Shown here piece by piece: positions 16,351-25,121 of a stretch of 64,000 nt of DNA. The position numbers were made by a program, and so were the translations under genes. The first letter of the stretch is position 1. Every line of letters begins with the position of its first letter. Below the pieces are notes generated by a model. That model ran no database searches. It was given only the letters and a program-made list of their open reading frames with translations, and had not been told where the DNA came from. Source of the stretch: Chromatiaceae bacterium (GTDB taxonomy: Bacteria; Pseudomonadota; Gammaproteobacteria; Chromatiales; Chromatiaceae). Where the stretch lies: NCBI GenBank assembly GCA_024235395.1, contig JACKMK010000004.1, positions 744,001 through 808,000 on the forward strand, in the 5' to 3' direction.

Positions 16351-16605
16351 ATGCTTGGACCGATGAAACGAAACGCAATTTTGAAAGCCGGAGAGCTGCC
16401 GCTCTATGTCGGCGGCGCTGCCGTCGGGATTGCATTTGCATTGCTCGGCACCCTTCGAGATCTTTTTGCGGCTGCTGACACAAGCGATGAAGAAGAAGAG
16501 GAAGAGGATGTATCCGCAGGTGCGTACACAGGTGGCACACTGAACTATCGGACCGGAAAGCTAGATGACGGTACCGATCCCTACGGATGGTACGGGAAGG
16601 ATTAA
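16351..16605 (+). CDS. Small membrane protein with an acidic stretch, unknown
   Basis: An 84-aa frame (ATG 16351, or 80 aa from ATG 16363). It contains one hydrophobic segment (LYVGGAAVGIAFALLGTL), an acidic run DTSDEEEEEED and a C-terminus rich in Gly/Tyr/Asp ending DPYGWYGKD. It is convergent with the TraG-like gene, 9 bp from its end, and is the only plus-strand gene between the defence block and the conjugation genes. I do not recognise it; the ordered composition (TM segment, acidic linker, conserved-looking tail) argues that it is real. Confidence 0.5.
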   Translation: MLGPMKRNAILKAGELPLYVGGAAVGIAFALLGTLRDLFAAADTSDEEEEEEDVSAGAYTGGTLNYRTGKLDDGTDPYGWYGKD

Positions 16606-16614
16606 ATATCCCGT

Positions 16615-18180
16615 TTAGCGCTTCGCCCCTTTACTGACCACCCCCTTACCAAGGGCACCTCCCTGTTTTCCAGACTCCTGCCCGGGTGCCCGCAATGGGT
16701 TTGCCGCATTGTCAATTGAACGTCCAATGTTCGTCCCCGCCCACGCCATCATCCCACTCCAAAGCAACGGCAGTCCCAGGTAAAGGCTGGTCGTGATCAT
16801 ATTGAGCAGCATGCGCTTGACGTCGTGTTCACCGGGGTTCGCGAACAGCTGCAGGAAGACGTTCACGTCTGGATACATGGACTGGATGAGGTTCTGATCC
16901 ACCCACATGGCCAGGTACCAGAGCACGCTCCAGAACTTCACGGTGAATATCGCCATGGCCCCAATCACCATCATGGACAGAGAGTACCGCGACAGTACGA
17001 CGACCATGGGCAGCAAGGCGTAGATGCCGAGCAGCAGCAGTGCCTGGACCATCGGCAGGGCCTGAAGCACCGCGGTCATCGTGACCGAGAACATGGCCGA
17101 CGCAGCAACCACGCCACCCGCTGCCAGCCCGCCCTTGACGATATTCTCCGCAGAGCCGACGAGCCCCGTACTGCCACTGTTGTTCGCTACCAAGTCGTTG
17201 CTCGACCATACGGGTGGCGAGTTGGTGAGGACGGTCCTGGCAACCGCATCCTCCTGTTGCTCGCTAGCCAGAGCCGGGGCGACCGCCACTACAAGGCCCG
17301 AGAAGCCGGCCGAGGTGGAGTCGGCCTCGTCGATGAGTTTCTGCCGAAGGCCGATCGCGCCGTCTTCCCACCACTGCTTGCAGGTCGGTTTCCCCCACGT
17401 CGGCGGCGAGGCGGGATCGTATTCGGTATCGCGTGCAGCGTTATAAGCCCAGCCGGGAATCTGCTTGGTCGGGCGCAGCGTATCGTAGTAACCCGCCGTG
17501 TTCCGGTAGACATGCGACCCCATCCAGTCCGGATCGTCGTTCCCGTACGTCGCCAAGCTTGCAGCGACGGCCGGGGTCGCCAACTGCTCAGCCTGGTATT
17601 TGGAACGTGCCGGCACGTAGCACTCGCTGAAGAAATCGCTCGTCTCCTGGCGAAGGCGCGGATCTTCGATGGTGGCCAGTCTCGCCTGCTGCTCGAAGGT
17701 ACGTAGATCATTGGTGGCCGGTAGGCCCTCGACGACTGAATGGTTGAAGCCCGAAGTCATCGCGAGCACCGCATACCACCAGACCGGGATGTTGACCGTA
17801 GCCGGTGAGCCGGTAAATCCCGTGGCACCGAAGGTGCTCTGGGGTGCGGCCACAGTCGCCGTCGCAGGGGTTGGGTTGTCCAGGGTCGGTGGCGGCGTGT
17901 AGCTCAGGGTACCGGCGTTGAGCGGCGTCAACGCTGCCGGTTGTCCGGCGAGGACCACCACCAGCAGCGCGATGAAGAGTTCGATCTCCATGCGGCGCAG
18001 AGAGAGACCGGTCACGGTACCAAACTGACCGCCCTCGGCCGGTTCACGCCAATTGTCGATCAGGATGCCGAGAAACGGCAGATAGACGATGCCGGTGGCC
18101 ACGAGGACGTCCCACAGCACCCCGTAGAAAGTCCAGCCGAACAGCGTCGTGAAGAGTTCGAGGTAGCTGTCGACGCTCAT
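16615..18180 (-). CDS. TraG-like conjugation membrane protein (N-terminal TraG family)
   Basis: A 521-aa inner-membrane protein with hydrophobic segments near residues 20-42, 70-85, 350-375, 378-430 and 460-485, and a long periplasmic middle. It starts MSVDSYLELFTTLFGWTFYG, as TraG N-terminal domain proteins of PFGI-1-type ICEs do. In F-like systems TraG acts in mating-pair stabilisation and pilus assembly; the ICE version lacks the large C-terminal region. Its ATG overlaps the stop of the upstream gene. It is the last conjugation gene on this side. Confidence 0.85.
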   Translation of the reverse strand: MSVDSYLELFTTLFGWTFYGVLWDVLVATGIVYLPFLGILIDNWREPAEGGQFGTVTGLSLRRMEIELFIALLVVVLAGQPAALTPLNAGTLSYTPPPTLDNPTPATATVAAPQSTFGATGFTGSPATVNIPVWWYAVLAMTSGFNHSVVEGLPATNDLRTFEQQARLATIEDPRLRQETSDFFSECYVPARSKYQAEQLATPAVAASLATYGNDDPDWMGSHVYRNTAGYYDTLRPTKQIPGWAYNAARDTEYDPASPPTWGKPTCKQWWEDGAIGLRQKLIDEADSTSAGFSGLVVAVAPALASEQQEDAVARTVLTNSPPVWSSNDLVANNSGSTGLVGSAENIVKGGLAAGGVVAASAMFSVTMTAVLQALPMVQALLLLGIYALLPMVVVLSRYSLSMMVIGAMAIFTVKFWSVLWYLAMWVDQNLIQSMYPDVNVFLQLFANPGEHDVKRMLLNMITTSLYLGLPLLWSGMMAWAGTNIGRSIDNAANPLRAPGQESGKQGGALGKGVVSKGAKR

Positions 18181-18560
18181 CCGACGGCTCCTTTCGTGGC
18201 GGCGAAGAACCGCGCGAGTAGGTCTTGCCCGAGCACCAACTCAATGACCAGAAGCCATCCCAAAAGCCGCCAGCGCTGCGCCAGTAGATCGTCGCGCTGT
18301 TGTTCGTCGATGCGACCGGCACGGTTTGCCAGGCCAATCAGCCAGGGCCATAGGGCGGCCACCAGACCGATGAGCGCCAGCCGGATACCCCTTGCGATCG
18401 GTTTGAGTTCGTCTACCCGCGCGGCAACCTGTGCCATGGAAGACAGCTCGACGGCCTGCCACAGCAGGACACCGATGCCAGCCGCCAGAACGACAACCAA
18501 CACCGAGAGGCCAAGGAGTCCGCTCCTAGGCACAGCCACGGCTTTACTGGACGCGGCCAT
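18177..18560 (-). CDS. Small conserved ICE membrane protein, unknown
   Basis: A 127-aa protein starting MAASSKAVAVPRSGLLGLSV with three hydrophobic segments (about 13-35, 60-78 and 100-118). The start at 18560 lies 17 bases inside the end of the upstream gene and its TGA overlaps the TraG start, so it is translationally coupled. ICEs of this class carry a small membrane protein at this place between the TIGR03755 and TraG genes; its role is unknown. Confidence 0.75.
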   Translation of the reverse strand: MAASSKAVAVPRSGLLGLSVLVVVLAAGIGVLLWQAVELSSMAQVAARVDELKPIARGIRLALIGLVAALWPWLIGLANRAGRIDEQQRDDLLAQRWRLLGWLLVIELVLGQDLLARFFAATKGAVG

Positions 18561-19896
18561 GGCTGAGCGGTCTCGGGTCCACCGGGGACACCTGCGGCAC
18601 CTGGAGCGACGATTGCCGACGTGCCGCAGCGCGCTGCAGCAGGACGGCGACCGTATCGGAGACCACTTCCCGGCGTACCCGTGTCTCGAACAGCAGGCTG
18701 TCGATCTCTTTGTCGAGTTCGGCGATCGACGCGTCCGCGTGCTCCCGCGCAACCTCGGTCGCATACACCTCCGGGATCTGGCGGCCGGTGAGCAGCAGCC
18801 GACGGGCATACAGGGCCTTCTCCACGGTCCGGGCGGTGCTGATTTCGGACACCAACCGACCAACGATGAGGCCTTGCTCGGTAGCCGGCATCTCGCGGAT
18901 TGCCTCAATCACCTGGCGGGTGATGGCGATGCCGGGTGCCGTGATAGCTTCCAGATTGGCGAGCGTCGGTAGCGTCACTCCACTGACCAGATTCTGAAGG
19001 TCCGTAGTTACCGCCGTCGATCCCTGATGCAGCTTGGGCAGTAGCCCAGTGCCCGGGATGCTGTCCTTGCGACAGGTATCGCAGGTGGTGACGATGTTCT
19101 CACCCACGACGTCGACCACCCAGTTCCTGGCATCCGTGGGGGACGACCAGATCTCGGACAACCGAGTCGCGGCAGCCGGTGGTATCGGACCGGCCGCCGT
19201 CACCGGGCGATTCATGTTGACGTTGTAGCCAGCCTTGACGATGTCGCCAGTGAACTGGAGCACCGGCTGCCCCGCCCCACCCGCCTGGCCCCCAATCCAC
19301 GGCACGCCATTGTCACCGTTCGAGGTCTCCACGGAATCTTTGGCCGTCACGGCGTCGTTGCCACCGATGCCCATCTGCACCTTCCAGTCATTGCCCTTGG
19401 ACAGCGTGATCAGGTCGGCATACGGATTCTTGCCCTGCGCGATTTCGGCCTCCATCTGCTCGCAGGACTTGGTCGCGAGCTGCATGGTCTCTTCTGCCTT
19501 GAGCAGCGCGTTCTGGAACAGGTCATAGAGGCCGGGATTGGCGCGCTGCAGGATCAGCGCCGGCAGTGCGGCAATCGCAGAAGAAGCCGCCGCTGTCATG
19601 GCATTCATCATGTTGTCGGCCCCGGACTTGATGTTGTTCAGGGTGTTGGTCACCGCGAGTACCGGATCGAACTTGCCGCAGCTGTAGCCGAGTCCGAGCT
19701 GGGCCGAGCCACCGAGGGTCACCGATACCACGGACGGATTGGCCGGGGCCGACACGGGCTCCGCGCCGCCGATCTCGTAGTACCAGAGGCTGTCCTCCGT
19801 CGGGGCCTGCGCGGCGCGCGCCCCAGCCATGTGCAGGGTCGCGCACAGGACAGCGAGGGCGATACGGTGCCGGTTGTGGCTCGCATTCGTTTTCAT
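18544..19896 (-). CDS. ICE conjugation protein, TIGR03755 (PFL_4711) family, TraH-like
   Basis: A 450-aa exported protein with a signal peptide (MKTNASHNRHRIALAVLCAT, cleavage after ARA). It has a Cys-containing core (YSCGKFDP; CDTCRKD) and a C-terminal helical region. By family it belongs to the outer-membrane/periplasmic part of the mating-pair machinery and resembles TraH. The longer frame to 20019 reads through the upstream gene; ATG 19896 overlaps that gene's stop by 4 bases. Cysteines suggest disulfides. Confidence 0.82.
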   Translation of the reverse strand: MKTNASHNRHRIALAVLCATLHMAGARAAQAPTEDSLWYYEIGGAEPVSAPANPSVVSVTLGGSAQLGLGYSCGKFDPVLAVTNTLNNIKSGADNMMNAMTAAASSAIAALPALILQRANPGLYDLFQNALLKAEETMQLATKSCEQMEAEIAQGKNPYADLITLSKGNDWKVQMGIGGNDAVTAKDSVETSNGDNGVPWIGGQAGGAGQPVLQFTGDIVKAGYNVNMNRPVTAAGPIPPAAATRLSEIWSSPTDARNWVVDVVGENIVTTCDTCRKDSIPGTGLLPKLHQGSTAVTTDLQNLVSGVTLPTLANLEAITAPGIAITRQVIEAIREMPATEQGLIVGRLVSEISTARTVEKALYARRLLLTGRQIPEVYATEVAREHADASIAELDKEIDSLLFETRVRREVVSDTVAVLLQRAAARRQSSLQVPQVSPVDPRPLSHGRVQ

Positions 19897-20921
19897 GGCG
19901 GGTAGGCAATCCAGTTGATGTCGAACAGGAACCACTGACCGCGGCGGCTGCAGCACTGGTAGGGCCGCCACAGGTTCCAGACGTAGTCGCCGGCCGCATC
20001 GACACGGCCACCACCCCATCCGCTGAGGCTTGCCAGGTCATTGCCACCAAACACGTCGCAGCTCGCCTCCGGGCGCGGGGTAAGCATCTGCCAGGTGCCG
20101 GTGCGGGCATCCTTCTCGATCAGCGCACCGGGAGGCCAGACGCGCTGCCTGCCGGAGCCGGATCCGCCGAGCGGCAGGTAGATGTGGGGCTGCCCGGTGC
20201 GGGTCACGATGTCACCGGCACGCTGCGCGTTGAGGGCGGCGGCCTTGGGCTCTTCTGCCTGGGTCGTCCAACCGGTGCGCGGATGTACGCTGCCCCAGGT
20301 CTGCAGTGGCCAAATCCCCACTTCGCGAAGCCCTGGGATCAGGCTCGCCGGATAGAAGATTTCCGGGACCTCCTGGCGCCAGGCCAGCGCATCCAGGCCT
20401 GACTGAAAGTACGGCACAAAGCTGGTCGCCTGGGATTCGCACAACAGCCCCACGCCGGCGACGACGCCGGACAGCGAACTCAGCGGATGGCCAATCGCAT
20501 CGGTCTCGCGGAACACGAGATTGCGGTGATCCTGCCGGTCGCCGGTCCCCTCGGTACGGTTGCCGGCGCTATCGATGGGTACCGGCAGCAGCGTCCCCAA
20601 CAACCCGCTGGCCGCTGTCTTCTGCGCAAGCCCGAGCGTCGCGCGGATCTCGGCCCACGGATTGCCGCCGAGTTCGTTGTAAGCACTGACCACCAGATCC
20701 GGGTTGTAGTGGCCGACTTTGAGCGAGGTGCGCACGCGGCAGCCGCGCCACGAGCAGCGCAGCCAGAAACAGACGCCTACCGGCATCCAGCGCATGCAGG
20801 TGAAGGTCGCCGCTGTAGTCTGGGCGACGATGTCAGGGGTCGTGATCGTTGCAGCATGGCTCGCGGCAGATAAGTGGAGCGTCAGAACCAGGATGAGGCC
20901 TGCCAGCCCATGGAGCCTCAC
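19893..20921 (-). CDS. ICE conjugation protein, TIGR03756 (PFL_4710) family, TraU-like
   Basis: A 342-aa Cys-rich protein with a signal peptide (MRLHGLAGLILVLTLHLSAA). Conserved-looking features include CMRWMPVGVCFWLRC near the N-terminus and a GSVHPRTGW segment followed by the C-terminal YQCCSRRGQWFLFD. It matches TraU-like proteins, which work in DNA transfer and pilus assembly in the periplasm. Start and stop overlap both neighbours by 4 bases, in one operon with TIGR03757 and TIGR03755. Confidence 0.85.
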   Translation of the reverse strand: MRLHGLAGLILVLTLHLSAASHAATITTPDIVAQTTAATFTCMRWMPVGVCFWLRCSWRGCRVRTSLKVGHYNPDLVVSAYNELGGNPWAEIRATLGLAQKTAASGLLGTLLPVPIDSAGNRTEGTGDRQDHRNLVFRETDAIGHPLSSLSGVVAGVGLLCESQATSFVPYFQSGLDALAWRQEVPEIFYPASLIPGLREVGIWPLQTWGSVHPRTGWTTQAEEPKAAALNAQRAGDIVTRTGQPHIYLPLGGSGSGRQRVWPPGALIEKDARTGTWQMLTPRPEASCDVFGGNDLASLSGWGGGRVDAAGDYVWNLWRPYQCCSRRGQWFLFDINWIAYPP

Positions 20922-21370
20922 CGTGCGACCTCCTGTTCCCAGGCTTCGTAACGGTCAAGCGCCTCGACCAGATCCGTCACGCCGTAGACGACGACTCGTC
21001 CGTCGAACACGACAGCCGGATAGCGGTCGATGCCGTACTGAACGGCCTTGGCCAGACCGATCGCGGCGTTCTTGGCCGGTTCCATGTGGGCATTATCGAG
21101 TTGCTGAACACGATGCAGCGCTGCCACCTTTGCGGCTTCGGGATCATCTGGGAGGCCTTCGGATAGCTTTGACTGGAATCGACCAAGACCATCAACGGCG
21201 TAGATCGTGACCACCGCTGCACGGAGTCGCTCCTGGTCCGCGTCAGTAACCAGGTGATCGCTTGTCGTGAACACTTCAATGCTCAGCGCGTTGCCCGCAA
21301 CAACGAGCGCACTGAAGACCAGAGGTCCGAAGAGCGTCAGTCCGGAAAGTGCGCGGAATGAAGCGGGCAT
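20918..21370 (-). CDS. ICE conjugation protein, TIGR03757 (PFL_4709) family, TrbC/TraW-like
   Basis: A 150-aa exported protein: signal peptide MPASFRALSGLTLFGPLVFS, then a thioredoxin-like-fold region containing RYPAVVFDGRVVVYGVTDL near the C-terminus, typical of TIGR03757. It is the first gene of the block running to TraG. In related ICEs it follows closely on the TraC-like ATPase; here a 9-kb metal-efflux cargo separates the two. Confidence 0.85.
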   Translation of the reverse strand: MPASFRALSGLTLFGPLVFSALVVAGNALSIEVFTTSDHLVTDADQERLRAAVVTIYAVDGLGRFQSKLSEGLPDDPEAAKVAALHRVQQLDNAHMEPAKNAAIGLAKAVQYGIDRYPAVVFDGRVVVYGVTDLVEALDRYEAWEQEVAR

Positions 21371-21817
21371 GTTTTCTTCTTGGCTCGCGGAACGATAGGG
21401 GGCATCGTCGCTATGGGAAGAAAACAGGGGAAGAGGAAACCGGTGCCATGTCGGACGCGGTTTTCTATGGATCCGGCAAAACGATATACAACGCGCCTGA
21501 AGCGGCCATGCAAGGATGCTTCAAGTATCCCAGGCCGATTGCGTTGGCAGAAGCAAACAATTGCGAATCACTCATTGAGGCGTGGTTCTCAGGACCACGC
21601 CGAACGACGCTCGGCCTGTTATGTCCCTCCAGCGGTACATCCGTGCTGCGTGCAGCCCTGTCGTTGTAATGTTCGCGACGGTGAAACCAGTCAAAGCGAC
21701 AGTCTTCAGTCATTCCGCAAAGCAGGCTCAATCACCGGCAACCATCTGCACGGGTGGCTACCCAGCGCCGGTGATGTCACGCCACCGACCGCAGCACAGG
21801 TCAGCAGCGATCTCCTC
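21371..21817. other. Junction between conjugation genes and metal cargo
   Basis: About 450 bp without a convincing gene. A plus-strand frame of 73 codons (ATG 21448 to 21669, preceded by GAGGAAA) could encode a small protein starting MSDAVFYGSGKTIYNAPEAA, but nothing supports it beyond the ribosome-binding-like site. The stretch must hold the promoter for the TIGR03757-TraG block and the left end of the cargo. I found no transposon end or obvious direct repeat shared with the right junction (30430-30681). Confidence 0.4.
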
Positions 21818-22489
21818 CTACTGAACGCTGTCGTCAATAGTGATCGGTATCTCGAGGGCTCGGGGTACGCGGTTTGCCATGGCGATTTCGTCGCGCGCCT
21901 GGCGAATCACGGTACGGGCCGACGCCAGGGCAAGTCCGGAAACGACGGCTGCGACAAGCAGGTCGGGCCAACGCGTACCCGATCCCAGCACGCCAAGGGC
22001 AGCCAGAATGATCGCCAGATTCACGATCGCGTCGTTCCGGCTGCACAGCCAGACGGAACGCATGTTCGCGTCCCCGTCCCGAAAGCGGTACAGCATCACC
22101 GCGATGCTCAGGTTGGCAATCAGGGCCAGCATGCCGATGGCACCCATGGTGTAGGCCTCCGGTGGGACACCGAAGGCGGCGGACCACCCGGTCTTGGCCA
22201 GCACGAGCAAACCGTATACGGCCATCGTCACGCCCTTGACCAATGCCGCCCGGGCGCGCCACAGGAGACCCAGCGACAAAACGCTCAGCGACAGCGCATA
22301 GTTGGCGGCGTCGCCGGCAAAATCCACGGCGTCTGCCAGCAGCGAGACCGACCCGGCGTGCAGGCCGCCGACGATCTCGACCCCGAACATCAGCGTGTTG
22401 ACCCACAAGGCGACCCACAGGGCCTTACGAAACCGGGGGTCGACAGGCGCTTCCGTGGTTGTGCAATGTCCCTCACAACAGCCGGCCAT
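21818..22489 (-). CDS. CDF-type cation efflux transporter, membrane part only
   Basis: A 223-aa protein with six predicted membrane segments. It begins with a Cys/His-bearing leader (MAGCCEGHCTTTEA), then LLADAVDFAGDAANY and CSRNDAIVNLAIILAA, the CDF metal-binding helices II and V (H/D-xxx-D patterns). Classic CDF proteins carry a C-terminal cytoplasmic domain of about 90 residues; this one stops soon after helix VI. Short forms paired with a CadR/PbrR-type regulator are known. It faces the MerR gene, and both use the same operator region. Substrate likely Zn, Cd, Co or Pb. Confidence 0.85.
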   Translation of the reverse strand: MAGCCEGHCTTTEAPVDPRFRKALWVALWVNTLMFGVEIVGGLHAGSVSLLADAVDFAGDAANYALSLSVLSLGLLWRARAALVKGVTMAVYGLLVLAKTGWSAAFGVPPEAYTMGAIGMLALIANLSIAVMLYRFRDGDANMRSVWLCSRNDAIVNLAIILAALGVLGSGTRWPDLLVAAVVSGLALASARTVIRQARDEIAMANRVPRALEIPITIDDSVQ

Positions 22490-22523
22490 GAGTTCTCACC
22501 TCCTACAGATTTCCATATGAGGT

Positions 22524-22554
22524 ATTTGAAACCCTGGAGTCACTCCATGGTCAA
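22524..22554. promoter_or_regulatory. MerR-type divergent promoter and operator
   Basis: A dyad of the form ACC-N-TGGAGT-N-ACTCCA-N-GGT spans 22531-22551. On the minus strand it lies between TTGACC (22554-22549) and TCAAAT (22529-22524) with a 19-bp spacer, the over-long spacing that MerR activators correct; this drives the CDF gene. On the plus strand TTGAAA (22526-22531) and the AATACT region after 22552 could serve the regulator gene itself. Confidence 0.85.
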
Positions 22555-22588
22555 TACTTGTATGTCGAGGGCAATGGAGAAACACAAT

Positions 22589-23041
22589 ATGCGGATCGGT
22601 GAACTGGCAGAACGTGCCGCCATCAAGGTCGATACCGTGCGCTATTACGAGAAAGCAGGCCTGCTGCCACTGCCGCCGCGCCGGCCCAATGGATACCGGG
22701 ACTACGGCATCGCGCACCTGGAGCGATTGGCATTCATTCGCCACTGTCGCGCCCTGGACATGCCGCTGGACGATGTACGACAACTGCTGGATCTGCTGGC
22801 GCACCCCAGCGCGGATTGCCAGGACGCGAACCGATTGGTTGACGAACAGCTTGCCCGGGTGCAGGAACGCATCAACGATCTGCATACCCTGGAGAAGCAG
22901 CTTCAGTCACTGCGCACCCAATGCACGTCCAAGACGTCATCGGCCGAGTGCGGCATCCTGCACGAATTGGTGGCCGCCGCACAGGGTGACAGCTGCGTTT
23001 GCCATCCACGCCAGCGGGGCAAAACTAAAGATCCCGTTTAG
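22589..23041 (+). CDS. MerR-family metal regulator, CadR/PbrR type
   Basis: A 150-aa protein: N-terminal winged helix MRIGELAERAAIKVDTVRYY with EKAGLLPLPPRRPNGYRDY, a dimerisation helix (about 85-115), and the metal site. Cysteines occur in SADCQDANRL, RTQCTSK and SSAECGIL, matching the Cys77/Cys112/Cys119 pattern of CadR/PbrR, plus a Cys/His tail (DSCVCHPRQ). It would sense Cd, Pb or Zn and activate the divergent CDF gene. An ATG at 22574 is an alternative start. The much longer open frame upstream is not coding. Confidence 0.88.
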   Translation: MRIGELAERAAIKVDTVRYYEKAGLLPLPPRRPNGYRDYGIAHLERLAFIRHCRALDMPLDDVRQLLDLLAHPSADCQDANRLVDEQLARVQERINDLHTLEKQLQSLRTQCTSKTSSAECGILHELVAAAQGDSCVCHPRQRGKTKDPV

Positions 23042-23195
23042 CCTGAGGTCTGCGACATGCCATTTAGGCTGTCCCCGGCCACGCGGATCAGGGTTCGGAT
23101 ATGACCCCAGGACGGTAGCGCATTGCAAAGCAATCCCGATCTCTCTATCATCGAGCCATTATTTTTTGAACGTAACAGCTGTTTCAAGCCAGCCG

Positions 23196-23516
23196 ATGCT
23201 GAAGTTCCGAAAATCCATTGCTGCCGTGATCGTGTTGTGCCTGGTGAGTCTTTCGACCGCCTGGGCCTTCGATTCGCATGCTGTGGATGTTTCGCAACCG
23301 GAACGCCTCGTCGATGTATCCGACTCCGCGCCGCTTCCCGACAAGCACAGCCACACCGACGATCATTGCTGCCATGGCGGCAGCCACCTGGTCGGGATCG
23401 ATCAATCGTTGCGTTCGTCGCTGCCGGACACAGATTCCGCACCGCAAACGCCATCGTCCCGTAGACTTTTTGTCAGTCAATCAAGCCCCCCTCCCCTGAG
23501 ACCCCCGCAGTCCTGA
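23196..23516 (+). CDS. Small exported His-rich protein, CzcI-like
   Basis: A 106-aa protein with a signal peptide (MLKFRKSIAAVIVLCLVSLS, cleavage after AWA) and a metal-ligand cluster KHSHTDDHCCHGGSHL at about 50-65, ending in a Ser/Pro-rich tail. Small periplasmic proteins such as CzcI precede czcC in many efflux operons and influence regulation. This one lies 190 bp before czcC on the same strand. Similarity to CzcI is by position and composition, not clear sequence identity. Confidence 0.6.
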   Translation: MLKFRKSIAAVIVLCLVSLSTAWAFDSHAVDVSQPERLVDVSDSAPLPDKHSHTDDHCCHGGSHLVGIDQSLRSSLPDTDSAPQTPSSRRLFVSQSSPPPLRPPQS

Positions 23517-23705
23517 GCCAGTACCGCAGATCGCCGTAGCTGTACGCACCATGTGCGTGACAGGCCGTGGCGGTTCATGCGCGCGGCGATCTTCATACCT
23601 TTCGGCAAAGCACCCGATTGGGACTCTACCGACTACGATCGCTCGCTCGCCTTGAGTACGCAGGGACCTCGCTGCCCTAGCAGAACGAGAAACAGGAGTT
23701 TGCGC

Positions 23706-25121
23706 ATGTACCTCAGGTACTGCTACGCCGCGGCCATCGCGGCGCTGGGGATGAGCGGTTGCGCCCAGCAACCGGTTGTCGGAGATATGGCCTGGCCACC
23801 AGTCCTGCCGTTGGGACAGGAGCTGGGGATTAATCGCCCACCGGCCGTCTACGAGGCGGAAACCGGCGATGAACGCCCACGGCCACCGCAGCCAACCGGC
23901 GCGATCACACTGCGTCAAGCACTGGCGTTGGCACTGGAACACCATCCTGAGCTGAATGCCTACGCCTGGGAGGTACGCGCAGCCGAGGCGCGTGTGCTGC
24001 AGGCCGGCCTGCGGCCGAATCCGGAACTCGAGGCCGAGTTCGAGAATTTTGCCGGCAGTAAGGATTTCTCCGGTACCCGGTCGCTCGAAACCACGCTCAG
24101 TCTGGCGCAGACCTTTCCCCTCGGCGGCGACATAGAACGGCGGCGCGAACTGGCAGGCCTGCAGGCTCAGCTGGCCGGTTGGGACTACGAAGCGGCGCGC
24201 CTGGAAGTACTCAGCAAGGTCACTGAAAACTACTTGGTGCTACTGGGCGCACAACGCCAGCTCGCGCTGGCACGCGAGGAACTGACCCTCGCTGAGCAGG
24301 TGCGCAACGCCACCGACAGGCGCATCCGCGCCGGCGACGCGCCTCCCATCGATGCCGCGAGATCCAGCGTGCCAGTCGCCACCGCGCAGGTACGGCTGAA
24401 ACGGGCCGAGCGGCAGCATCAGGCGGCGCGACGACAGCTGGCGCTGATGTGGGCAGCTCCCGAGGCGAGTTTCGGTCTCGCCGAGGGTTCTCTCGACGAG
24501 CTTCGCGCCCCGCCATCGCCAGAACAATTGGCGGCGCTGGTCAGCGCCAACCCACAGGTTGCGCGTTGGGCGGTGGAGATCAGTGCCCGCCGCGCTGAGG
24601 CTGCGTTGGCAGAGGCCGAGGCCACACCGGACCTCACCGTGCGTGCTGGCGTCAAGCACGATAACGCCGACGATGCCAATGCGTTGGTGCTGGGCATTTC
24701 GTTGCCACTCCCCTTGTTCGACCGCCGCCAGGGTGACGTGCTGGCCGCCCGTTTGAGCGCCAACGCGGCGGTGGAACAACGCCGGGCGGCAGAACGACGC
24801 GTGGAGGTCGCTCTCTCACGGGCCTACGCACGCATGGCGGGGAGCTTCGACGAGGCGATGGCCATTCGCGACATCGCGCTGCCTCCGGCGAACGAAGCGT
24901 TTAGGTTCACCCGGCGGGCATTCGAAAGCGGCGATCTGGCCCTAATCGATGTCCTCGACGCCGAGCGCACCCTAATGGAGCTGCGTACCGAATACCTCGA
25001 TGCGCTGACCGGTTACCACCTCGCAGTGACCGAGATTGAAGGGCTCATTGGCCGGCCGCTGGCCGATCTCGGGGCCCGTGCAGATTCAGATTCCGACAAC
25101 CATGCCGGAGACCAACGATGA
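23706..25121 (+). CDS. czcC: CzcC-like outer-membrane efflux lipoprotein (TolC family)
   Basis: A 471-aa protein with a lipoprotein signal (AAIAALGMSGC) and two OEP repeats; the first begins ITLRQALALALEHHPELNAY, and the second contains VRAGVKHDNADDANALVLGI. It forms the outer-membrane channel of the tripartite heavy-metal pump with the next two genes. ATG 23706 has AGGAG 9 bp upstream; the longer frame from 23553 lacks a signal. The stop overlaps the czcB start by 4 bases. Confidence 0.88.
   Translation: MYLRYCYAAAIAALGMSGCAQQPVVGDMAWPPVLPLGQELGINRPPAVYEAETGDERPRPPQPTGAITLRQALALALEHHPELNAYAWEVRAAEARVLQAGLRPNPELEAEFENFAGSKDFSGTRSLETTLSLAQTFPLGGDIERRRELAGLQAQLAGWDYEAARLEVLSKVTENYLVLLGAQRQLALAREELTLAEQVRNATDRRIRAGDAPPIDAARSSVPVATAQVRLKRAERQHQAARRQLALMWAAPEASFGLAEGSLDELRAPPSPEQLAALVSANPQVARWAVEISARRAEAALAEAEATPDLTVRAGVKHDNADDANALVLGISLPLPLFDRRQGDVLAARLSANAAVEQRRAAERRVEVALSRAYARMAGSFDEAMAIRDIALPPANEAFRFTRRAFESGDLALIDVLDAERTLMELRTEYLDALTGYHLAVTEIEGLIGRPLADLGARADSDSDNHAGDQR

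Noticed and set aside
21380..23041. Very long 553-codon open frame ending with the MerR protein
   Set aside because: Only its last 150 codons are coding; the earlier part is antisense to the CDF gene and non-coding spacer, a by-product of high GC content.
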